A DNA stretch of 64,000 nt, taken from Sinorhizobium glycinis (GTDB taxonomy: Bacteria > Pseudomonadota > Alphaproteobacteria > Rhizobiales > Rhizobiaceae). The position numbers and the translations under genes are program-made. The notes under the pieces are model-generated. The model was given only the letters and a program-made list of their open reading frames with translations, searched no databases and had not been told where the DNA came from. Numbering within the stretch: the stretch's first letter is position 1; each line of letters begins with the position of its first letter. Location of the stretch: positions 124,001-188,000 of the forward strand of contig NZ_LPUX01000053.1 in NCBI RefSeq assembly GCF_001651865.1. The letters are read 5' to 3'. Below, piece by piece: positions 11,257 to 21,861 of the stretch.

Positions 11257-11760
11257 ATGGCACCTCACAATATTTCAACGGTGTTCATGAAGACGACATT
11301 CGAAGTCTCCGACAAACTGTTCGAACTCTACCATCGCGTCCATCGCCTGGTAAACGAGTCGATGACCGAGGAAGGTGTATCGCTCGCCAGAAGCAAGTTC
11401 CTGTTCTTCCTGAGCAAGCTCGGCCCCTGCCGCTCCACTGACATTGCCTGCGCGTTGAACTTTGCCCCCAGAACGGTGACGGAGGCTATCGATGGGCTGG
11501 AGCGCGACCGCCTTGTGATGCGCAAGCCGGATCCGGACGATCGCCGCGCAAAGATCGTCTCCATTACCGAGACCGGTCGGGCTGTTCTCCAAGCGGCGGA
11601 ACACCCGCGCAAGCAACTCCTCGAGGAAATCTTCTCGGCCCTCGACGACGAGCAGCTCGATCAGCTCTACGGTATCGTCAGCAAGCTCGTCGACAAGACA
11701 GATGAAATCCGCAAACGCAAGGAAGCAGAGGAAGAGGCTGGCATCGCCGCCGTGCGGTAA
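11257..11760 (+). CDS. MarR-family transcriptional regulator
   Basis: A 167-residue winged-helix regulator. The N-terminal dimerisation helices are followed by the DNA-binding core around STDIACALNFAPRTVTEAID, and the wing is marked by KPDPDDRRAKIVSITETG, which is diagnostic of MarR. The C-terminal helix is long and charged. Neither the ATG at 11257 nor an in-frame ATG at 11287 has a good ribosome-binding site, so the start is uncertain. It is divergent from the YhaO/YhaN-like pair, which it may control; no ligand can be inferred. Confidence 0.88.
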   Translation: MAPHNISTVFMKTTFEVSDKLFELYHRVHRLVNESMTEEGVSLARSKFLFFLSKLGPCRSTDIACALNFAPRTVTEAIDGLERDRLVMRKPDPDDRRAKIVSITETGRAVLQAAEHPRKQLLEEIFSALDDEQLDQLYGIVSKLVDKTDEIRKRKEAEEEAGIAAVR

Positions 11761-11800
11761 GCGGCCGTGCAGAGCTCAGGCCTTCGCGGGATCAAAAACA

Positions 11801-11829
11801 AGAGGCCGGGACGTCATGTCCCGGCCTCT
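11801..11829. terminator. bidirectional intrinsic terminator between marR and the phytase-like gene
   Basis: Perfect 12-bp stem AGAGGCCGGGAC / GTCCCGGCCTCT with a 5-nt loop. On the minus strand it is followed by TTGTTTTTG, and on the plus strand by TCCGTTTTC. The two flanking genes converge on it. Confidence 0.88.
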
Positions 11830-11852
11830 TCCGTTTTCTCCGGGCCCGACGC

Positions 11853-14048
11853 TTACATCGCGTCGATAGCGCCAATGGAGAAGAACAGGGTCTCGCCGGA
11901 CGAGTCGTCGATACCGTCATTGTCCGTGACGACGTAGCCATTTCCAGCTGCGTCGACCGTGAAGCCTTCCACCTTGTCGACCACATAGCCGTTCAGCGAT
12001 TTCAGCTCGGGAATGAGATCGCGCACCTCTTCCTTCTTGACGACCGGCAGTTCGCCGCCGAGCGCGGCAGGCTTCAGATCGGCAAGCGCGACGCGGTAGA
12101 GCTTCTTGAGCTTCGCCGCTTCGCCGACCAGATTGTCGCGCTCGATGAGATAGGCGTGGCTGCCATGGACGGAGATCTCCGAAAGGCCGACCCATCCTTC
12201 CTCGGACTTGTCGAGCGGATAGCGCACCGCGCCCCACTCTTCCGTCGCGGGCTTGTAGGAGACGAGCTTGACGAAGCCCTTCTCGTCGTCCTTCCACTCG
12301 CGCTGAACTGCCATCCAGAGCGTAAGGTCGTCCCCTTCGCCAACCGCCGTGATCCCTTCAAATCCGTAACGAATTTCGTTGGCGACGAGTTCTGCCGGAA
12401 GAGCGATCTCCTGCTTGATTTCACCCTTCTTGTTCACGTGAAAGAGTGCATGGCTGTAAAGCTTGTCCAAATTGCCTTCGGACGCCAGCCAGAATCCGCC
12501 TTCGCCGTCATGGGCGATGCCTTCGATGTCGAGCTTCTGGGCCGGAGCGCCATCGCGGGTAATCGGCAGCGCCTCCGTGATCAGCGCAGGCTTCTGCGTC
12601 GCATCGATCGTGAAGATCGTCGGCTGCGACGAAAGGACGGAATCGTTCACCGCCCGCAGGAAGCCCGGCTTCTCGGCAATCGCCGCAAGGCCGGAAAGCG
12701 CGCCGAAGCCGATCGGCAGACCGTCCTTTTCCGCCGAGCGAATCTGCGGGTAGGCGGCCTCCCCTTCCCCACGTTCGTAGATCATCACATGCGCACGCGC
12801 ACCGCCGTCCTCGACGAGATCGACCTCGTTGGCGGTCGCCAACAGATTGCGGCCGGGAATGGCGACCGCGCCTTCGGGCGAGATGCCGGAGGGCAGAAGC
12901 TGGAGCAGTTCCGGTTCAGTGCCGGTGTCCCTGTAAACGCCGACGATTGAGGCGCGCTCCAAGAGCACGAAGAAGAGCTTGTCGTCGCCGTATTGCGCCA
13001 ATTCCAGACCTTCGGGCTCGATGCCCTTCGCAGACGAACGCTTCTCCGGATAATGGCCGATCCGAGCGATCGCGTGCTCGAGGCTTGCGCCGGACTCGAA
13101 CAAGACCTTGCCGGTCGCGTCGAAGATCGTAAAGCCTCGGGAGCCCCCTTCGTAGTCGCCTTCGTTGGCGACGATAAGACGGTTGTCGTCGAGCCACTTC
13201 ACGGCATCCGGTTCGCGCTTGCGGTCGGCCTGTTCACCAGTAAAGGCGATGGCACCGTCGCGCTTGGTATCGACGTTCTTGAGATCCACCGTGCCGGCGG
13301 AGAAATGCGACTTCACCGTCGCCGACTTTCCGTCGATGACGACGATGTGGTTGTTTTCCTGCAACGTCAGCGCAATCTCGCCCTTGCCGTTGAAGGCGAC
13401 GAACTCCGGTTCCGGATCCGCTCCAGCGATGTCAGCCAGACCGGTGAGCGCCACATGCTTGATTGTCGCGCAATCGGCGGCGCCATCCTTCAGCGACAGG
13501 ATCACCAGATCGCCGGCCGGCAGCTGCGGGACCTGCCCGTCATTGACGTCCTCGTCGCGCTCGTTCTCGATTGCGATTGCGGCAAGCGTCCGGTCCTTGT
13601 TGACCGCGACGGAATCCGGCTGGCCGCCGAGATCGCAAGTGCCTTCGACCTTTTTCGTCGTGACATCGACGACGGCAAGAAGGCCGGAGGGCTTGGTGAA
13701 ACTTTCGCGCGTGTTGACGGCGACCAGCGCCTTCGCTCCGGCGACCGCCACCGAGGTCGGTTCGCCCTCGAAGGACACGACGCCGCCGGCCTTCGGCGTG
13801 CGCGCGTCGGTGATGTCGATGAAGCCGATGCGCTTGCCGGGGCTGTCCGTATAGACGAGCGTCTTGCCGTCCTCGCTGGCGCTAATGATTTCCGCCGACG
13901 TCGGCGCTTCTCGGTCGGCACCTTCGGGGTGGTTGCCGGCGACGGCAAAGGATGCAATGCGGTTGAAGACCTGTTCGGCCTGAGCGGCGGGCGCCGTCGA
14001 TGCGGCGAGCACCGTGGCCAATGCAGCGGTTATGGAAAAAGCCCTCAT
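11853..14048 (-). CDS. exported esterase-like activity of phytase family protein
   Basis: A 731-residue secreted protein. A signal peptide (MRAFSITAALATVLAASTAP, cleavage near AQAE) is followed by a YncE-like beta-propeller half with repeats such as GEPTSVAVAG, GGQPDSVAVNKD and PEFVAFNGKGEIAL. The C-terminal half carries the esterase-like phytase domain, including DIEGIAHDGEGGFWLASEGN, RYGFEGITAVG and VDKVEGFTVDAAGNGYVVTDNDG. Family members are linked to phosphate-ester metabolism, but the enzymatic activity is not well established. It is probably monocistronic, with a terminator 24 nt downstream; the next gene upstream on the same strand is cyclic-free MarR context rather than an operon partner. 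Confidence 0.82.
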   Translation of the reverse strand: MRAFSITAALATVLAASTAPAAQAEQVFNRIASFAVAGNHPEGADREAPTSAEIISASEDGKTLVYTDSPGKRIGFIDITDARTPKAGGVVSFEGEPTSVAVAGAKALVAVNTRESFTKPSGLLAVVDVTTKKVEGTCDLGGQPDSVAVNKDRTLAAIAIENERDEDVNDGQVPQLPAGDLVILSLKDGAADCATIKHVALTGLADIAGADPEPEFVAFNGKGEIALTLQENNHIVVIDGKSATVKSHFSAGTVDLKNVDTKRDGAIAFTGEQADRKREPDAVKWLDDNRLIVANEGDYEGGSRGFTIFDATGKVLFESGASLEHAIARIGHYPEKRSSAKGIEPEGLELAQYGDDKLFFVLLERASIVGVYRDTGTEPELLQLLPSGISPEGAVAIPGRNLLATANEVDLVEDGGARAHVMIYERGEGEAAYPQIRSAEKDGLPIGFGALSGLAAIAEKPGFLRAVNDSVLSSQPTIFTIDATQKPALITEALPITRDGAPAQKLDIEGIAHDGEGGFWLASEGNLDKLYSHALFHVNKKGEIKQEIALPAELVANEIRYGFEGITAVGEGDDLTLWMAVQREWKDDEKGFVKLVSYKPATEEWGAVRYPLDKSEEGWVGLSEISVHGSHAYLIERDNLVGEAAKLKKLYRVALADLKPAALGGELPVVKKEEVRDLIPELKSLNGYVVDKVEGFTVDAAGNGYVVTDNDGIDDSSGETLFFSIGAIDAM

Positions 14049-14195
14049 TCGTCCCTCCTGTCGCGGCGCGCGCCCGGGGATCAGGCATTCTCACACCGCG
14101 GTGCATCCGGAATCGGTACTCGCCACCTTCCGGATGGGAGGCTTGTGCAACCATCCTGTAACAGCCCTATGACAGCGGGGGTTGAAATGAAAAGA

Positions 14196-14214
14196 GGCCC
14201 GGATCGACCGGGCC
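14196..14214 (-). terminator. intrinsic terminator downstream of hupB
   Basis: On the minus strand, GGCCCGG-TCGAT-CCGGGCC (7-bp perfect stem) is followed by TCTTTTCATTT. It lies 133 nt after the hupB stop, leaving an unusually long 3' untranslated stretch. Confidence 0.7.
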
Positions 14215-14347
14215 CCAATCAACCTGCCGACGATCTGCGAGGAGCGCGGCAGATGGAACATGAACTATTTCCGGCCTCTGTAGCGTCGCCACCAGGCAGC
14301 GGCCGTGCGGGCATCGTTGAAGTCCTCGCGGACCCCAACGCGTCCGA

Positions 14348-14620
14348 TTAGTTGACGGCGTCCTTCAGGCCCTTGCCGGCCGTGAACTTCGGCACGTTGC
14401 GCGCCGGGATGTCAACTTCCGCGCCCGTCGACGGGTTGCGGCCCTTGCTCGCTTCGCGGCGGGTCACGGAGAAGTTGCCGAAGCCGACGAGGCGGATGTC
14501 GCCACCGCTCTTCAGTTCGCCCTGAATGGTCTCAAACACTGCATCAACAGCAGAAGACGCATCAGCTTTGGAAAGTCCGGCCTTCTCGGCAACGGCAGCC
14601 ACGAGCTCATTTTTGTTCAT
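14348..14620 (-). CDS. hupB: HU-family DNA-binding protein
   Basis: A 90-residue nucleoid protein starting MNKNELVAAVAEKAGLSK. The HU signature is visible as GFGNFSVTRREASKGRNPSTG, followed by IPARNVPKFTAGKGLKDAVN. The start at 14620 is supported by a GGTGG site just upstream. It bends and compacts DNA as a dimer. Its position next to lon is the usual alphaproteobacterial and gammaproteobacterial arrangement. Confidence 0.97.
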   Translation of the reverse strand: MNKNELVAAVAEKAGLSKADASSAVDAVFETIQGELKSGGDIRLVGFGNFSVTRREASKGRNPSTGAEVDIPARNVPKFTAGKGLKDAVN

Positions 14621-14755
14621 GTTTCCACCCCTTTCATACTGGTTCGAAACGACTGTCTTCTTAAGCCGGGGCCGCTGGCGCATACCCACGTCTTGCCATT
14701 CCCAATTGCGCCGAATCCCTTGAAATGCAAGGCTTAGAGGGTGCTTTTACAACAA

Positions 14756-14782
14756 AAAAGACCGGCAAATGGCCGGTCTTTT
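14756..14782 (-). terminator. intrinsic terminator of lon
   Basis: Inverted repeat AAAAGACCGGC / GCCGGTCTTTT with a 5-nt loop, followed on the minus strand by TTTTTTGTTGT. It lies 59 nt after the lon stop and separates lon from hupB. Confidence 0.88.
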
Positions 14783-14840
14783 CGGTTTTTCGGAGCGAAG
14801 GGCGCAACCGGGACACAGTCCCGGCCCTCTTCATGCACCG

Positions 14841-17258
14841 TCAATGGGCGATCGAGGCACCCGCTTCGTCCTGCGAATCAACCGGCGAAATGGTGCCGGC
14901 CTGGCTTGCCGGATCCCATTCGATCGGCTCGGGACGCCGCATCAATGCGTGTTCGAGCACCTCGCCCATCCGCGAAACCGGGATGATTTCGAGGTTGTTC
15001 TTCACGTTATCCGGGATCTCGGCGAGATCCTTGGCGTTCTCTTCGGGGATCAGCACCTTCTTGATGCCGCCACGCAGCGCCGCCAACAGCTTCTCCTTCA
15101 AGCCGCCGATCGGCAGGACGCGACCACGCAGGGTGATCTCGCCGGTCATCGCAACATCCTTGGAGATCGGAATGCCGGTCATCACCGAGACGATCGCCGT
15201 CGCCATGGCGACACCGGCGGACGGACCGTCCTTGGGCGTCGCGCCTTCCGGCACGTGTACGTGGATGTCGCGCTTGTCGAAGAGCGGCGGCTCGATGCCG
15301 AAATCGATCGCACGCGAACGGACATAGGAGGCCGCCGCGGAAATCGATTCCTTCATGACGTCGCGCAGGTTGCCGGTGACCGTCATGCGGCCCTTGCCCG
15401 GCATCATCACGCCTTCGATCGTCAGCAGTTCGCCGCCGACCTCGGTCCAGGCGAGACCCGTGACAACGCCCACCTGGTGGTCGCGCTCGGCTTCGCCATG
15501 GCGGAAGCGCGGCACGCCGAGGTAGTCGTGAACGTTGTCGGCCGTAACCTCGACCTTCTTGGTCTTGCCCTTGAGGATCTCGGTCACCGCCTTGCGCGCC
15601 AGCTTCATCAGCTCGCGCTCGAAATTGCGAACGCCCGCCTCGCGCGTGTAGGTCTGGATCACCGCCATCAGGGCGCCGTCGGTCACCGAGAACTCGTTCG
15701 GCTGCAGCGCATGGTCGCGGATCGCCTTCGGCAGCAGGTGCCGCTTGGCGATCTCCAGCTTTTCCTCTTCCGTGTAGCCGGCGATGCGGATGACTTCCAT
15801 GCGGTCCATCAGCGGTGCCGGAATGTTCAGCGTGTTCGCCGTGGTGATGAACATCACGTTCGAGAGGTCGTATTCAACCTCGAGATAGTGATCCATGAAG
15901 GTCGAGTTCTGTTCCGGATCGAGCACTTCCAGAAGCGCCGAAGACGGATCGCCACGGAAGTCCTGGCCCATCTTGTCGATCTCGTCGAGCAGGAAGAGCG
16001 GGTTGGATCGCTTGGCCTTCTTCATCGACTGCACGACCTTGCCGGGCATGGAGCCGATATAGGTGCGGCGGTGGCCACGGATCTCAGCCTCGTCGCGGAC
16101 GCCGCCGAGTGCCATGCGGATATATTCGCGGCCGGTCGCCTTGGCGATCGACTTGGCGAGCGAGGTCTTGCCGACGCCCGGAGGGCCGACGAGGCACAGG
16201 ATCGGGCCCTTGATCTTCGAGGAACGGGCCTGGACGGCGAGATACTCGACGATACGCTCCTTGACCTTGTCGAGACCGAAGTGATCGGCGTCGAGCACCT
16301 TCTCGGCGTGATTGAGATCCGTCTTGATCTTCGACTTCTTGCCCCAGGGCAGGCCCAGCAGCCAATCGAGGTAGTTGCGCACGACCGTCGCTTCCGCCGA
16401 CATCGGGCTCATCTGGCGCAGCTTCTTCAGCTCCGCATCGGCCTTCTCGCGCGCTTCCTTGGAGAGCTTCGTCTTGGCGATGCGCTCCTCGATCTCGGCC
16501 ATCTCGTCGCGGCCGTCCTCGCTGTCGCCGAGCTCCTTCTGGATCGCCTTCATCTGTTCGTTGAGGTAGTACTCGCGCTGAGTCTTCTCCATTTGGCGCT
16601 TGACGCGCGAACGGATGCGCTTTTCGACTTGCAGAACCGAAATCTCGCCTTCCATGAAGCCGAGCGCCTTTTCCAGGCGCATCTTCACGCTGGTCGTCTC
16701 GAGCATTTCCTGCTTCTCGACGATCTTGATCGACAGGTGCGAAGCGACCGTGTCGGCGAGCTTGGAATAGTCGTCGATCTGGCTGGCGACGCCGACGACT
16801 TCCGGAGAGATCTTCTTGTTCAGCTTCACGTAGCTTTCGAATTCAGAAACGACCGAGCGGCTCAGCGCCTCGATCTCGACCGGATCCTCTTCCGGCTCGC
16901 GCAGCACATGGGCAACCGCTTCGTAGAAGTCGTCGCGCGAGGTGTAGCGGTCGATCTCCGCCCGGGCGCGCCCCTCGACGAGAACCTTCACGGTGCCATC
17001 GGGGAGCTTCAGGAGTTGCAGCACGTTGGCGATCGTTCCGACGCGGTAGATCGCGGAAGCTTCCGGATCGTCATCCGTCGCATTTATCTGGGTCGCCAGC
17101 ATGATCTGCTTGTCGGTGCCCATGACCTCTTCGAGCGCGCGGATGGACTTCTCGCGGCCGACGAAAAGCGGCACGATCATGTGCGGGAAGACCACAATGT
17201 CGCGCAACGGCAGAACCGGATAGGTCGCGCTTTCGGCCGGAGACGTTTTGTTCGTCAT
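14841..17258 (-). CDS. lon: ATP-dependent protease Lon
   Basis: An 805-residue AAA+ serine protease. The N-terminal substrate domain begins [20 protein letters not shown]. The ATPase core has Walker [10 protein letters not shown] and the following FLLDEIDKM. The protease domain has catalytic Ser in [13 protein letters not shown] (near residue 680) and the downstream Lys region [14 protein letters not shown]. The start at 17258 ([10 protein letters not shown]) is preceded by AAAGGA. It degrades misfolded and regulatory proteins in the cytoplasm. It lies between clpX and hupB with its own terminator. Confidence 0.98.
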   Translation of the reverse strand: MTNKTSPAESATYPVLPLRDIVVFPHMIVPLFVGREKSIRALEEVMGTDKQIMLATQINATDDDPEASAIYRVGTIANVLQLLKLPDGTVKVLVEGRARAEIDRYTSRDDFYEAVAHVLREPEEDPVEIEALSRSVVSEFESYVKLNKKISPEVVGVASQIDDYSKLADTVASHLSIKIVEKQEMLETTSVKMRLEKALGFMEGEISVLQVEKRIRSRVKRQMEKTQREYYLNEQMKAIQKELGDSEDGRDEMAEIEERIAKTKLSKEAREKADAELKKLRQMSPMSAEATVVRNYLDWLLGLPWGKKSKIKTDLNHAEKVLDADHFGLDKVKERIVEYLAVQARSSKIKGPILCLVGPPGVGKTSLAKSIAKATGREYIRMALGGVRDEAEIRGHRRTYIGSMPGKVVQSMKKAKRSNPLFLLDEIDKMGQDFRGDPSSALLEVLDPEQNSTFMDHYLEVEYDLSNVMFITTANTLNIPAPLMDRMEVIRIAGYTEEEKLEIAKRHLLPKAIRDHALQPNEFSVTDGALMAVIQTYTREAGVRNFERELMKLARKAVTEILKGKTKKVEVTADNVHDYLGVPRFRHGEAERDHQVGVVTGLAWTEVGGELLTIEGVMMPGKGRMTVTGNLRDVMKESISAAASYVRSRAIDFGIEPPLFDKRDIHVHVPEGATPKDGPSAGVAMATAIVSVMTGIPISKDVAMTGEITLRGRVLPIGGLKEKLLAALRGGIKKVLIPEENAKDLAEIPDNVKNNLEIIPVSRMGEVLEHALMRRPEPIEWDPASQAGTISPVDSQDEAGASIAH

Positions 17259-17654
17259 GTCTTTTCCTTTCCGTCCCGATTTCGGGCCCGTTCCCGGGAG
17301 CCTCAGCGGCACTCCCGGCTGTCAAATTTCCTTCACGAAAGTGGAGTGCAACAGGGGCCATTTCAAGGCCGGGCGCAATCTCCGCCTCCGTGGACAATTC
17401 TTGCTTTCTACGCTGAGAGGCTGATGCCGGCCTTACCTGGCTCCCCGACGCCGGCGCCCAAACGCGTTCCTTTGAATCGTCGTATCATCGCGTTGTTGTG
17501 GAGCATTCGCAATATTCTATTCGATTGACCCCAATCATTTTGGGGCAAATTGCGCAGGCCTTGACCGGAGATCATGAACGCCGCGGACGGGGAATGGCCG
17601 GGACGGCGGCTTCACATCTTCGCGAGCAGCAAAGCTTGCCGGCACGCACGAAAA
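17259..17654 (-). other. lon upstream region, no gene
   Basis: The whole clpX-lon gap (17259-17701) is 443 nt, and I see no supportable gene on either strand. It must hold the lon promoter, probably including a heat-shock element, but no clear sigma-32-type box pair stands out to me. A weak sigma-70-like pair on the minus strand is TTGCGA and GATGAT, 17 nt apart, around 17480-17515. Confidence 0.4.
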
Positions 17655-17674
17655 AGCCCGCACTCGGGCGGGCT
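17655..17674 (-). terminator. intrinsic terminator of clpX
   Basis: On the minus strand, AGCCCGC-CCGAGT-GCGGGCT is followed by TTTTCG. It lies 27 nt after the clpX stop. Confidence 0.82.
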
Positions 17675-17701
17675 CTGTCTGCATGGCGGAGTGCTCGGCG
17701 G

Positions 17702-18979
17702 TCAAGCCGAGACGTTGGTCTTTTCCTCGGAGCGATCCGAGTAGATATAGAGCGGCCGGGCCGTTCCCTTGACCACTTCGTCCGAGATGACCACCTCGCG
17801 AACGCCCTCGAGCGTCGGCAGTTCGAACATGGTGTCGAGCAGGATCTTCTCCATGATCGAACGCAGGCCGCGGGCGCCCGTCTTGCGCACGATGGCTCTC
17901 CGGGCGATTTCGCGGAGCGCGTCCTCGTGGAAGGTCAGCTCCACGTCTTCCATCTCGAACAGCCGCTGGTACTGCTTGACGAGCGCGTTCTTCGGCTCCG
18001 AAAGAATCTGGATCAGTGCATCCTCGTCGAGATCCTCGAGCGTCGCGAGAACCGGCAGACGGCCGATGAATTCCGGGATGAGGCCGAACTTGACCAGGTC
18101 TTCCGGCTCGAGGTCGCGCAGCACTTCGCCGACCCGGCGGTCCTCCGGCGCGCGAACCGTCGCACCGAAGCCGATCGAGGTCTTTTCGCCGCGGGCGGAG
18201 ATGATCTTGTCGAGACCCGCGAAGGCGCCGCCGCAGATGAAGAGGATGTTCGTGGTATCCACCTGCAGGAATTCCTGCTGCGGATGCTTGCGGCCGCCTT
18301 GCGGCGGGACGGAGGCCACGGTGCCTTCCATGATCTTCAGAAGCGCCTGCTGCACGCCTTCGCCCGAAACGTCGCGCGTGATCGACGGATTGTCCGACTT
18401 GCGCGAAATCTTGTCGACCTCGTCGATGTAGACGATACCGCGCTGCGCGCGCTCGACATTGTAGTCGGCGGCCTGAAGCAGCTTCAGGATGATGTTTTCG
18501 ACGTCCTCGCCGACATAACCCGCTTCCGTCAGCGTCGTTGCGTCGGCCATGGTGAAGGGGACGTCGATGATGCGGGCGAGCGTCTGTGCCAGATAGGTCT
18601 TGCCGCAGCCGGTCGGTCCGACGAGCATGATGTTCGACTTGGCGAGTTCCACGTCGCTGCTCTTTGCCGCATGCGCAAGGCGCTTGTAGTGGTTGTGCAC
18701 GGCGACGGACAGGATGCGCTTGGCCTGCTGCTGGCCGATGACGTATTCGTCGAGAACCTTGATGATTTCCTGCGGGGTGGGAACGCCATCGCGGGATTTG
18801 ACCATCGAGGTCTTGTTCTCTTCCCGGATGATGTCCATGCAGAGTTCCACGCATTCATCGCAGATGAACACGGTGGGGCCGGCAATCAGCTTGCGCACTT
18901 CGTGCTGGCTCTTGCCGCAAAACGAACAATAGAGGGTATTCTTCGAGTCACCGCCGTTGCTACCGCTGACCTTGCTCAT
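17702..18979 (-). CDS. clpX: ATP-dependent Clp protease ATP-binding subunit ClpX
   Basis: A 425-residue AAA+ unfoldase. The N-terminal C4 zinc finger is visible (C18, C21, C40, C43). Walker A is GPTGCGKT at 121-128, followed by [13 protein letters not shown] (Walker B). The conserved loop [11 protein letters not shown] and the ClpP-contact region are present. The start at 18979 ([10 protein letters not shown]) has a GGAAGG site. It unfolds substrates for ClpP, encoded 286 nt upstream on the same strand. Confidence 0.98.
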   Translation of the reverse strand: MSKVSGSNGGDSKNTLYCSFCGKSQHEVRKLIAGPTVFICDECVELCMDIIREENKTSMVKSRDGVPTPQEIIKVLDEYVIGQQQAKRILSVAVHNHYKRLAHAAKSSDVELAKSNIMLVGPTGCGKTYLAQTLARIIDVPFTMADATTLTEAGYVGEDVENIILKLLQAADYNVERAQRGIVYIDEVDKISRKSDNPSITRDVSGEGVQQALLKIMEGTVASVPPQGGRKHPQQEFLQVDTTNILFICGGAFAGLDKIISARGEKTSIGFGATVRAPEDRRVGEVLRDLEPEDLVKFGLIPEFIGRLPVLATLEDLDEDALIQILSEPKNALVKQYQRLFEMEDVELTFHEDALREIARRAIVRKTGARGLRSIMEKILLDTMFELPTLEGVREVVISDEVVKGTARPLYIYSDRSEEKTNVSA

Positions 18980-19265
18980 TTTCACTTCCTTCCAGCACGC
19001 CGGACACCTTCGGAAAGATATCACGGACCAGTCAATTCGCCTTGCGCGCGCTAAAGGCGCCGCGCAGGCTTCCTGGGAGTACTCCCCGCCTCAGGCCGAT
19101 AACGCCTGATTGCGGTTGCAACGACTCTCCCGTCAAATCCGAACGCTATACCCTAAACACCAGCATAGCATTAACGGTTCATATTAACGGCTTTGCCCTT
19201 CCGATAAAGCCCTCAGCCGTTACAAATGTGTCACAATCGCATCAGCGGCGACACAAAGCCCGATG

Positions 19266-19898
19266 TCAACCGCGTTCACCGCCCTCGGCAGCTTCGCGCG
19301 AAGTGATCACTTTATCGATCAGGCCCCAATCGAGCGCCTCGTCGGCACTCATGAAATGGTCGCGATCGAGCGTCTGGTCGACTTCCTCGTAGGTGCGGCC
19401 GCAATGCTTCACATATACTTCGTTCAGGCGGCGCTTCATCTTGAGAATGTCTCTGGCATGCCGCTCGATGTCGGAGGCCTGCCCCTGGAAGCCGCCGGAG
19501 GGCTGATGCACCATGATGCGCGCGTTGGGCGTCGCAAAGCGCATGTCCTTGTGGCCCGCGGCCAGCAGCAGCGAGCCCATCGACGCTGCCTGGCCGATGC
19601 AAAGCGTCGAGACTGCCGGCTTGATGAACTGCATGGTGTCGTAGATCGCCATGCCAGCCGTCACGACGCCGCCCGGCGAGTTGATGTAGAGGGCGATTTC
19701 CTTCTTCGGGTTCTCCGCTTCCAGGAAGAGCAGCTGCGCGCAGACGAGCGTCGCCATGTGATCTTCGACGGGCCCCGTAAGGAAGATGATGCGCTCCTTG
19801 AGCAGCCGCGAATAGATGTCGTAGGACCGTTCGCCGCGGTTGGTCTGCTCAACAACCATCGGCACCAGCGCCATGGCCGTATCAACTGGATTTCTCAT
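19266..19898 (-). CDS. clpP: ATP-dependent Clp protease proteolytic subunit
   Basis: A 210-residue serine protease. The catalytic triad is visible at S106 (IGQAASMGS), H131 (MVHQPSGG) and D180 (DQTLDRDHF), with the spacing expected for ClpP. It forms the barrel that pairs with ClpX or ClpA. The gap to clpX is 286 nt, long enough for a separate clpX promoter. Rhizobia usually encode several ClpP paralogues; being beside clpX, this is the housekeeping candidate. Confidence 0.97.
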   Translation of the reverse strand: MRNPVDTAMALVPMVVEQTNRGERSYDIYSRLLKERIIFLTGPVEDHMATLVCAQLLFLEAENPKKEIALYINSPGGVVTAGMAIYDTMQFIKPAVSTLCIGQAASMGSLLLAAGHKDMRFATPNARIMVHQPSGGFQGQASDIERHARDILKMKRRLNEVYVKHCGRTYEEVDQTLDRDHFMSADEALDWGLIDKVITSREAAEGGERG

Positions 19899-20180
19899 AT
19901 CGAACCTTCATAGTCAGGCCCGCAATCCCTTCGCGGACCGGGAATCATCGGATAAGCCTCAGTCCTTACATAGAGTGTCAATGCCCTTCACTTCAAGTCG
20001 CGAACATTCGATAAGCTTAATGGTCGCGGCGCTGCGGGCCAACGTTTTTCATCGACCGCAGCACCCTGCCGATAGAACATTCTTGCAAGGCTGCGGCCCG
20101 ATGGCGCCGCCATTGCGACCTTGCACACAGGCATTGGCGAAGTCGCGGTAAACGATCCGTAAACCCGGCAGCCCCTCCTA

Positions 20181-21758
20181 TCAGAGTTGCGATTCCAACG
20201 GCAGAAAGCGGATCGCCCCGGCAATCAGCCGGCGATGGGCGCCCACATCCGGCTCGCGTCCGAGCAGCCGTATCGCTCCATTCGCCCGATCGCGCCAGAC
20301 GAGCTTTCCTCCCTCGAGCGCCAGCCGATAACTCCTCTCCGGCAGCGTCTCCTCGTCGAAGATCGACTGGAGCTCGGCAGCCAGCGCCTCGTCGGAAAAA
20401 ATGACCCCCATCTCAGTGTTGAGGGAGGCGGAACGCGGATCGAAGTTCATCGATCCCACATAGCCGGATTTGCCGTCGACGACGAAGGCCTTGGTGTGCA
20501 GGCTGGCGTTGCGGGCGCCGAACAGCGACATGCGATGGCGGTCGACCACATCGCCGTATTCCTTGAGTTCGTAGAGATCGACGCCGCCCTGGAGGAGACC
20601 CTTGCGGTATTTCATGTAGCCGCCATGCACGGCCGCGACGTCCGTCGCGGCGAGCGAATTCGTCAGCACCGCCACCCGCACGCCCCTTTTCGCCAGCGCC
20701 GTCAGTTGGCGTGTTCCCTCGGCGCCCGGTATGAAATAGGGCGACATGATGCGCAGGTCGCGCTCGGCGCCGTTGATCAGCGGAAAAAGCTCGCGCAGCA
20801 ACCAGTTCTGCCGCTTCTGCAACAGCGCCTTTTCCGGCGGATCGAAGGCAAGGCGAACGCCGGCGCTGCGGTGAAGCCTGCGGCTGCCCCAATAAGGATG
20901 CGCTGCGGCCTCAGCGTCACTCACCCTTTCCAGATAGAAGCGCGCCGCCGCGGTGCGTGCCAGGTTGTCGAGTGTTTCGCGGAGCGCCGGCAGGTAGTGC
21001 TTGCGCGGGGTCCTGAGCGCCGCGATCGGCAGCACGGATGCGCTGTTCCAGTATTGGTCGAACATGGCCGTGGCCTGATCGACCACCGGCCCAGTCATCC
21101 AGACATCCAGGTCGCGGAAGTTCGACAGTTCGGCGGCATCGAAATAGGCGTCGCCGATATTGCGGCCGCCGGCAATGGCCACCCGACCGTCGGCGATCCA
21201 CAGTTTGTTGTGCATGCGCCGCGTGGCGCTCACGGCGCGCACCGCCATTTCGAAGCCGCGCCGGAAGCGGTCGGTCCGCGCCCGGCTGGGATTGAAGAGG
21301 CGCACGTCGACATTCGGATGCGCATCAAGCGCGATGCATAGCCGGTCGTGGATGCCGGCATTGATGTCGTCGAGCAGCAGCCGCACACGCACGCCACGGT
21401 CGGCCGCCTGGATGAGTTCGCGGGTCAGAAGAAAACCCGTCAGTTCGTCCTTCCAATAATAATATTGCAGGTCAAGGCTGCGGCCGGCCGAGCGCGCCGA
21501 ATAGGCGCGCGCGACAAATGCCTCGATGTTGTCCGAAATCAGGGCGACAGCGCACTGGCCGGGGTTGGCGGCCAGGAGCGACGCAACGTTTTGGTCGATC
21601 CGGGTCGGCGCCCCGGTGAGAGACAGGGCAAAGGATGGCGGCGCCTGCGGACGGCGCCCGAAGACGCCGTAGACATATAATGTCGCCGCAACGACAAAGA
21701 CGAGGAGAACGGTAAGAAAAAGCGCAATCCAGAAGAACATGCACGCCGTCCACAGCAT
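20181..21758 (-). CDS. phospholipase D / cardiolipin synthase-like membrane protein
   Basis: A 525-residue protein with one N-terminal membrane helix (about residues 7-31) and two HKD phosphodiesterase motifs: H183/K185/D190 (HNKLWIADG) followed by GGRNIGD, and H421/K423/D428 (HTKAFVVDG) followed by GSMNFDPRS. Two complete HKD motifs indicate an active phosphatidyl-transfer or hydrolysis site, probably facing the periplasm. It follows the EEP phosphodiesterase gene on the same strand by about 100 nt and may share its transcript. True cardiolipin synthase usually has two N-terminal helices, so I keep the broader name. Confidence 0.88.
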   Translation of the reverse strand: MLWTACMFFWIALFLTVLLVFVVAATLYVYGVFGRRPQAPPSFALSLTGAPTRIDQNVASLLAANPGQCAVALISDNIEAFVARAYSARSAGRSLDLQYYYWKDELTGFLLTRELIQAADRGVRVRLLLDDINAGIHDRLCIALDAHPNVDVRLFNPSRARTDRFRRGFEMAVRAVSATRRMHNKLWIADGRVAIAGGRNIGDAYFDAAELSNFRDLDVWMTGPVVDQATAMFDQYWNSASVLPIAALRTPRKHYLPALRETLDNLARTAAARFYLERVSDAEAAAHPYWGSRRLHRSAGVRLAFDPPEKALLQKRQNWLLRELFPLINGAERDLRIMSPYFIPGAEGTRQLTALAKRGVRVAVLTNSLAATDVAAVHGGYMKYRKGLLQGGVDLYELKEYGDVVDRHRMSLFGARNASLHTKAFVVDGKSGYVGSMNFDPRSASLNTEMGVIFSDEALAAELQSIFDEETLPERSYRLALEGGKLVWRDRANGAIRLLGREPDVGAHRRLIAGAIRFLPLESQL

Positions 21759-21861
21759 CGGCTACGTCCTCAGACGCGCCGTTGCCCCTTTAAAGCCTTG
21801 AATTGATGAGCGATTCTACTTGAAAATCGGTCCCGATTTAAGGGGCTGCGCAGACGGGCCT

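Noticed and set aside
14276-14347. Open stretch after hupB translating to VREDFNDARTAAAWWRRYR
   Set aside because: It reads like protein and ends at a TAG, but no start codon or ribosome-binding site precedes it and it lies in the hupB 3' untranslated region before the terminator. Possibly a remnant, but not supportable as a gene.
14769-17528. 919-codon plus-strand open frame opposite lon
   Set aside because: Antisense to lon over its full length; the translation shows no domain and is an artefact of strong GC3 bias.
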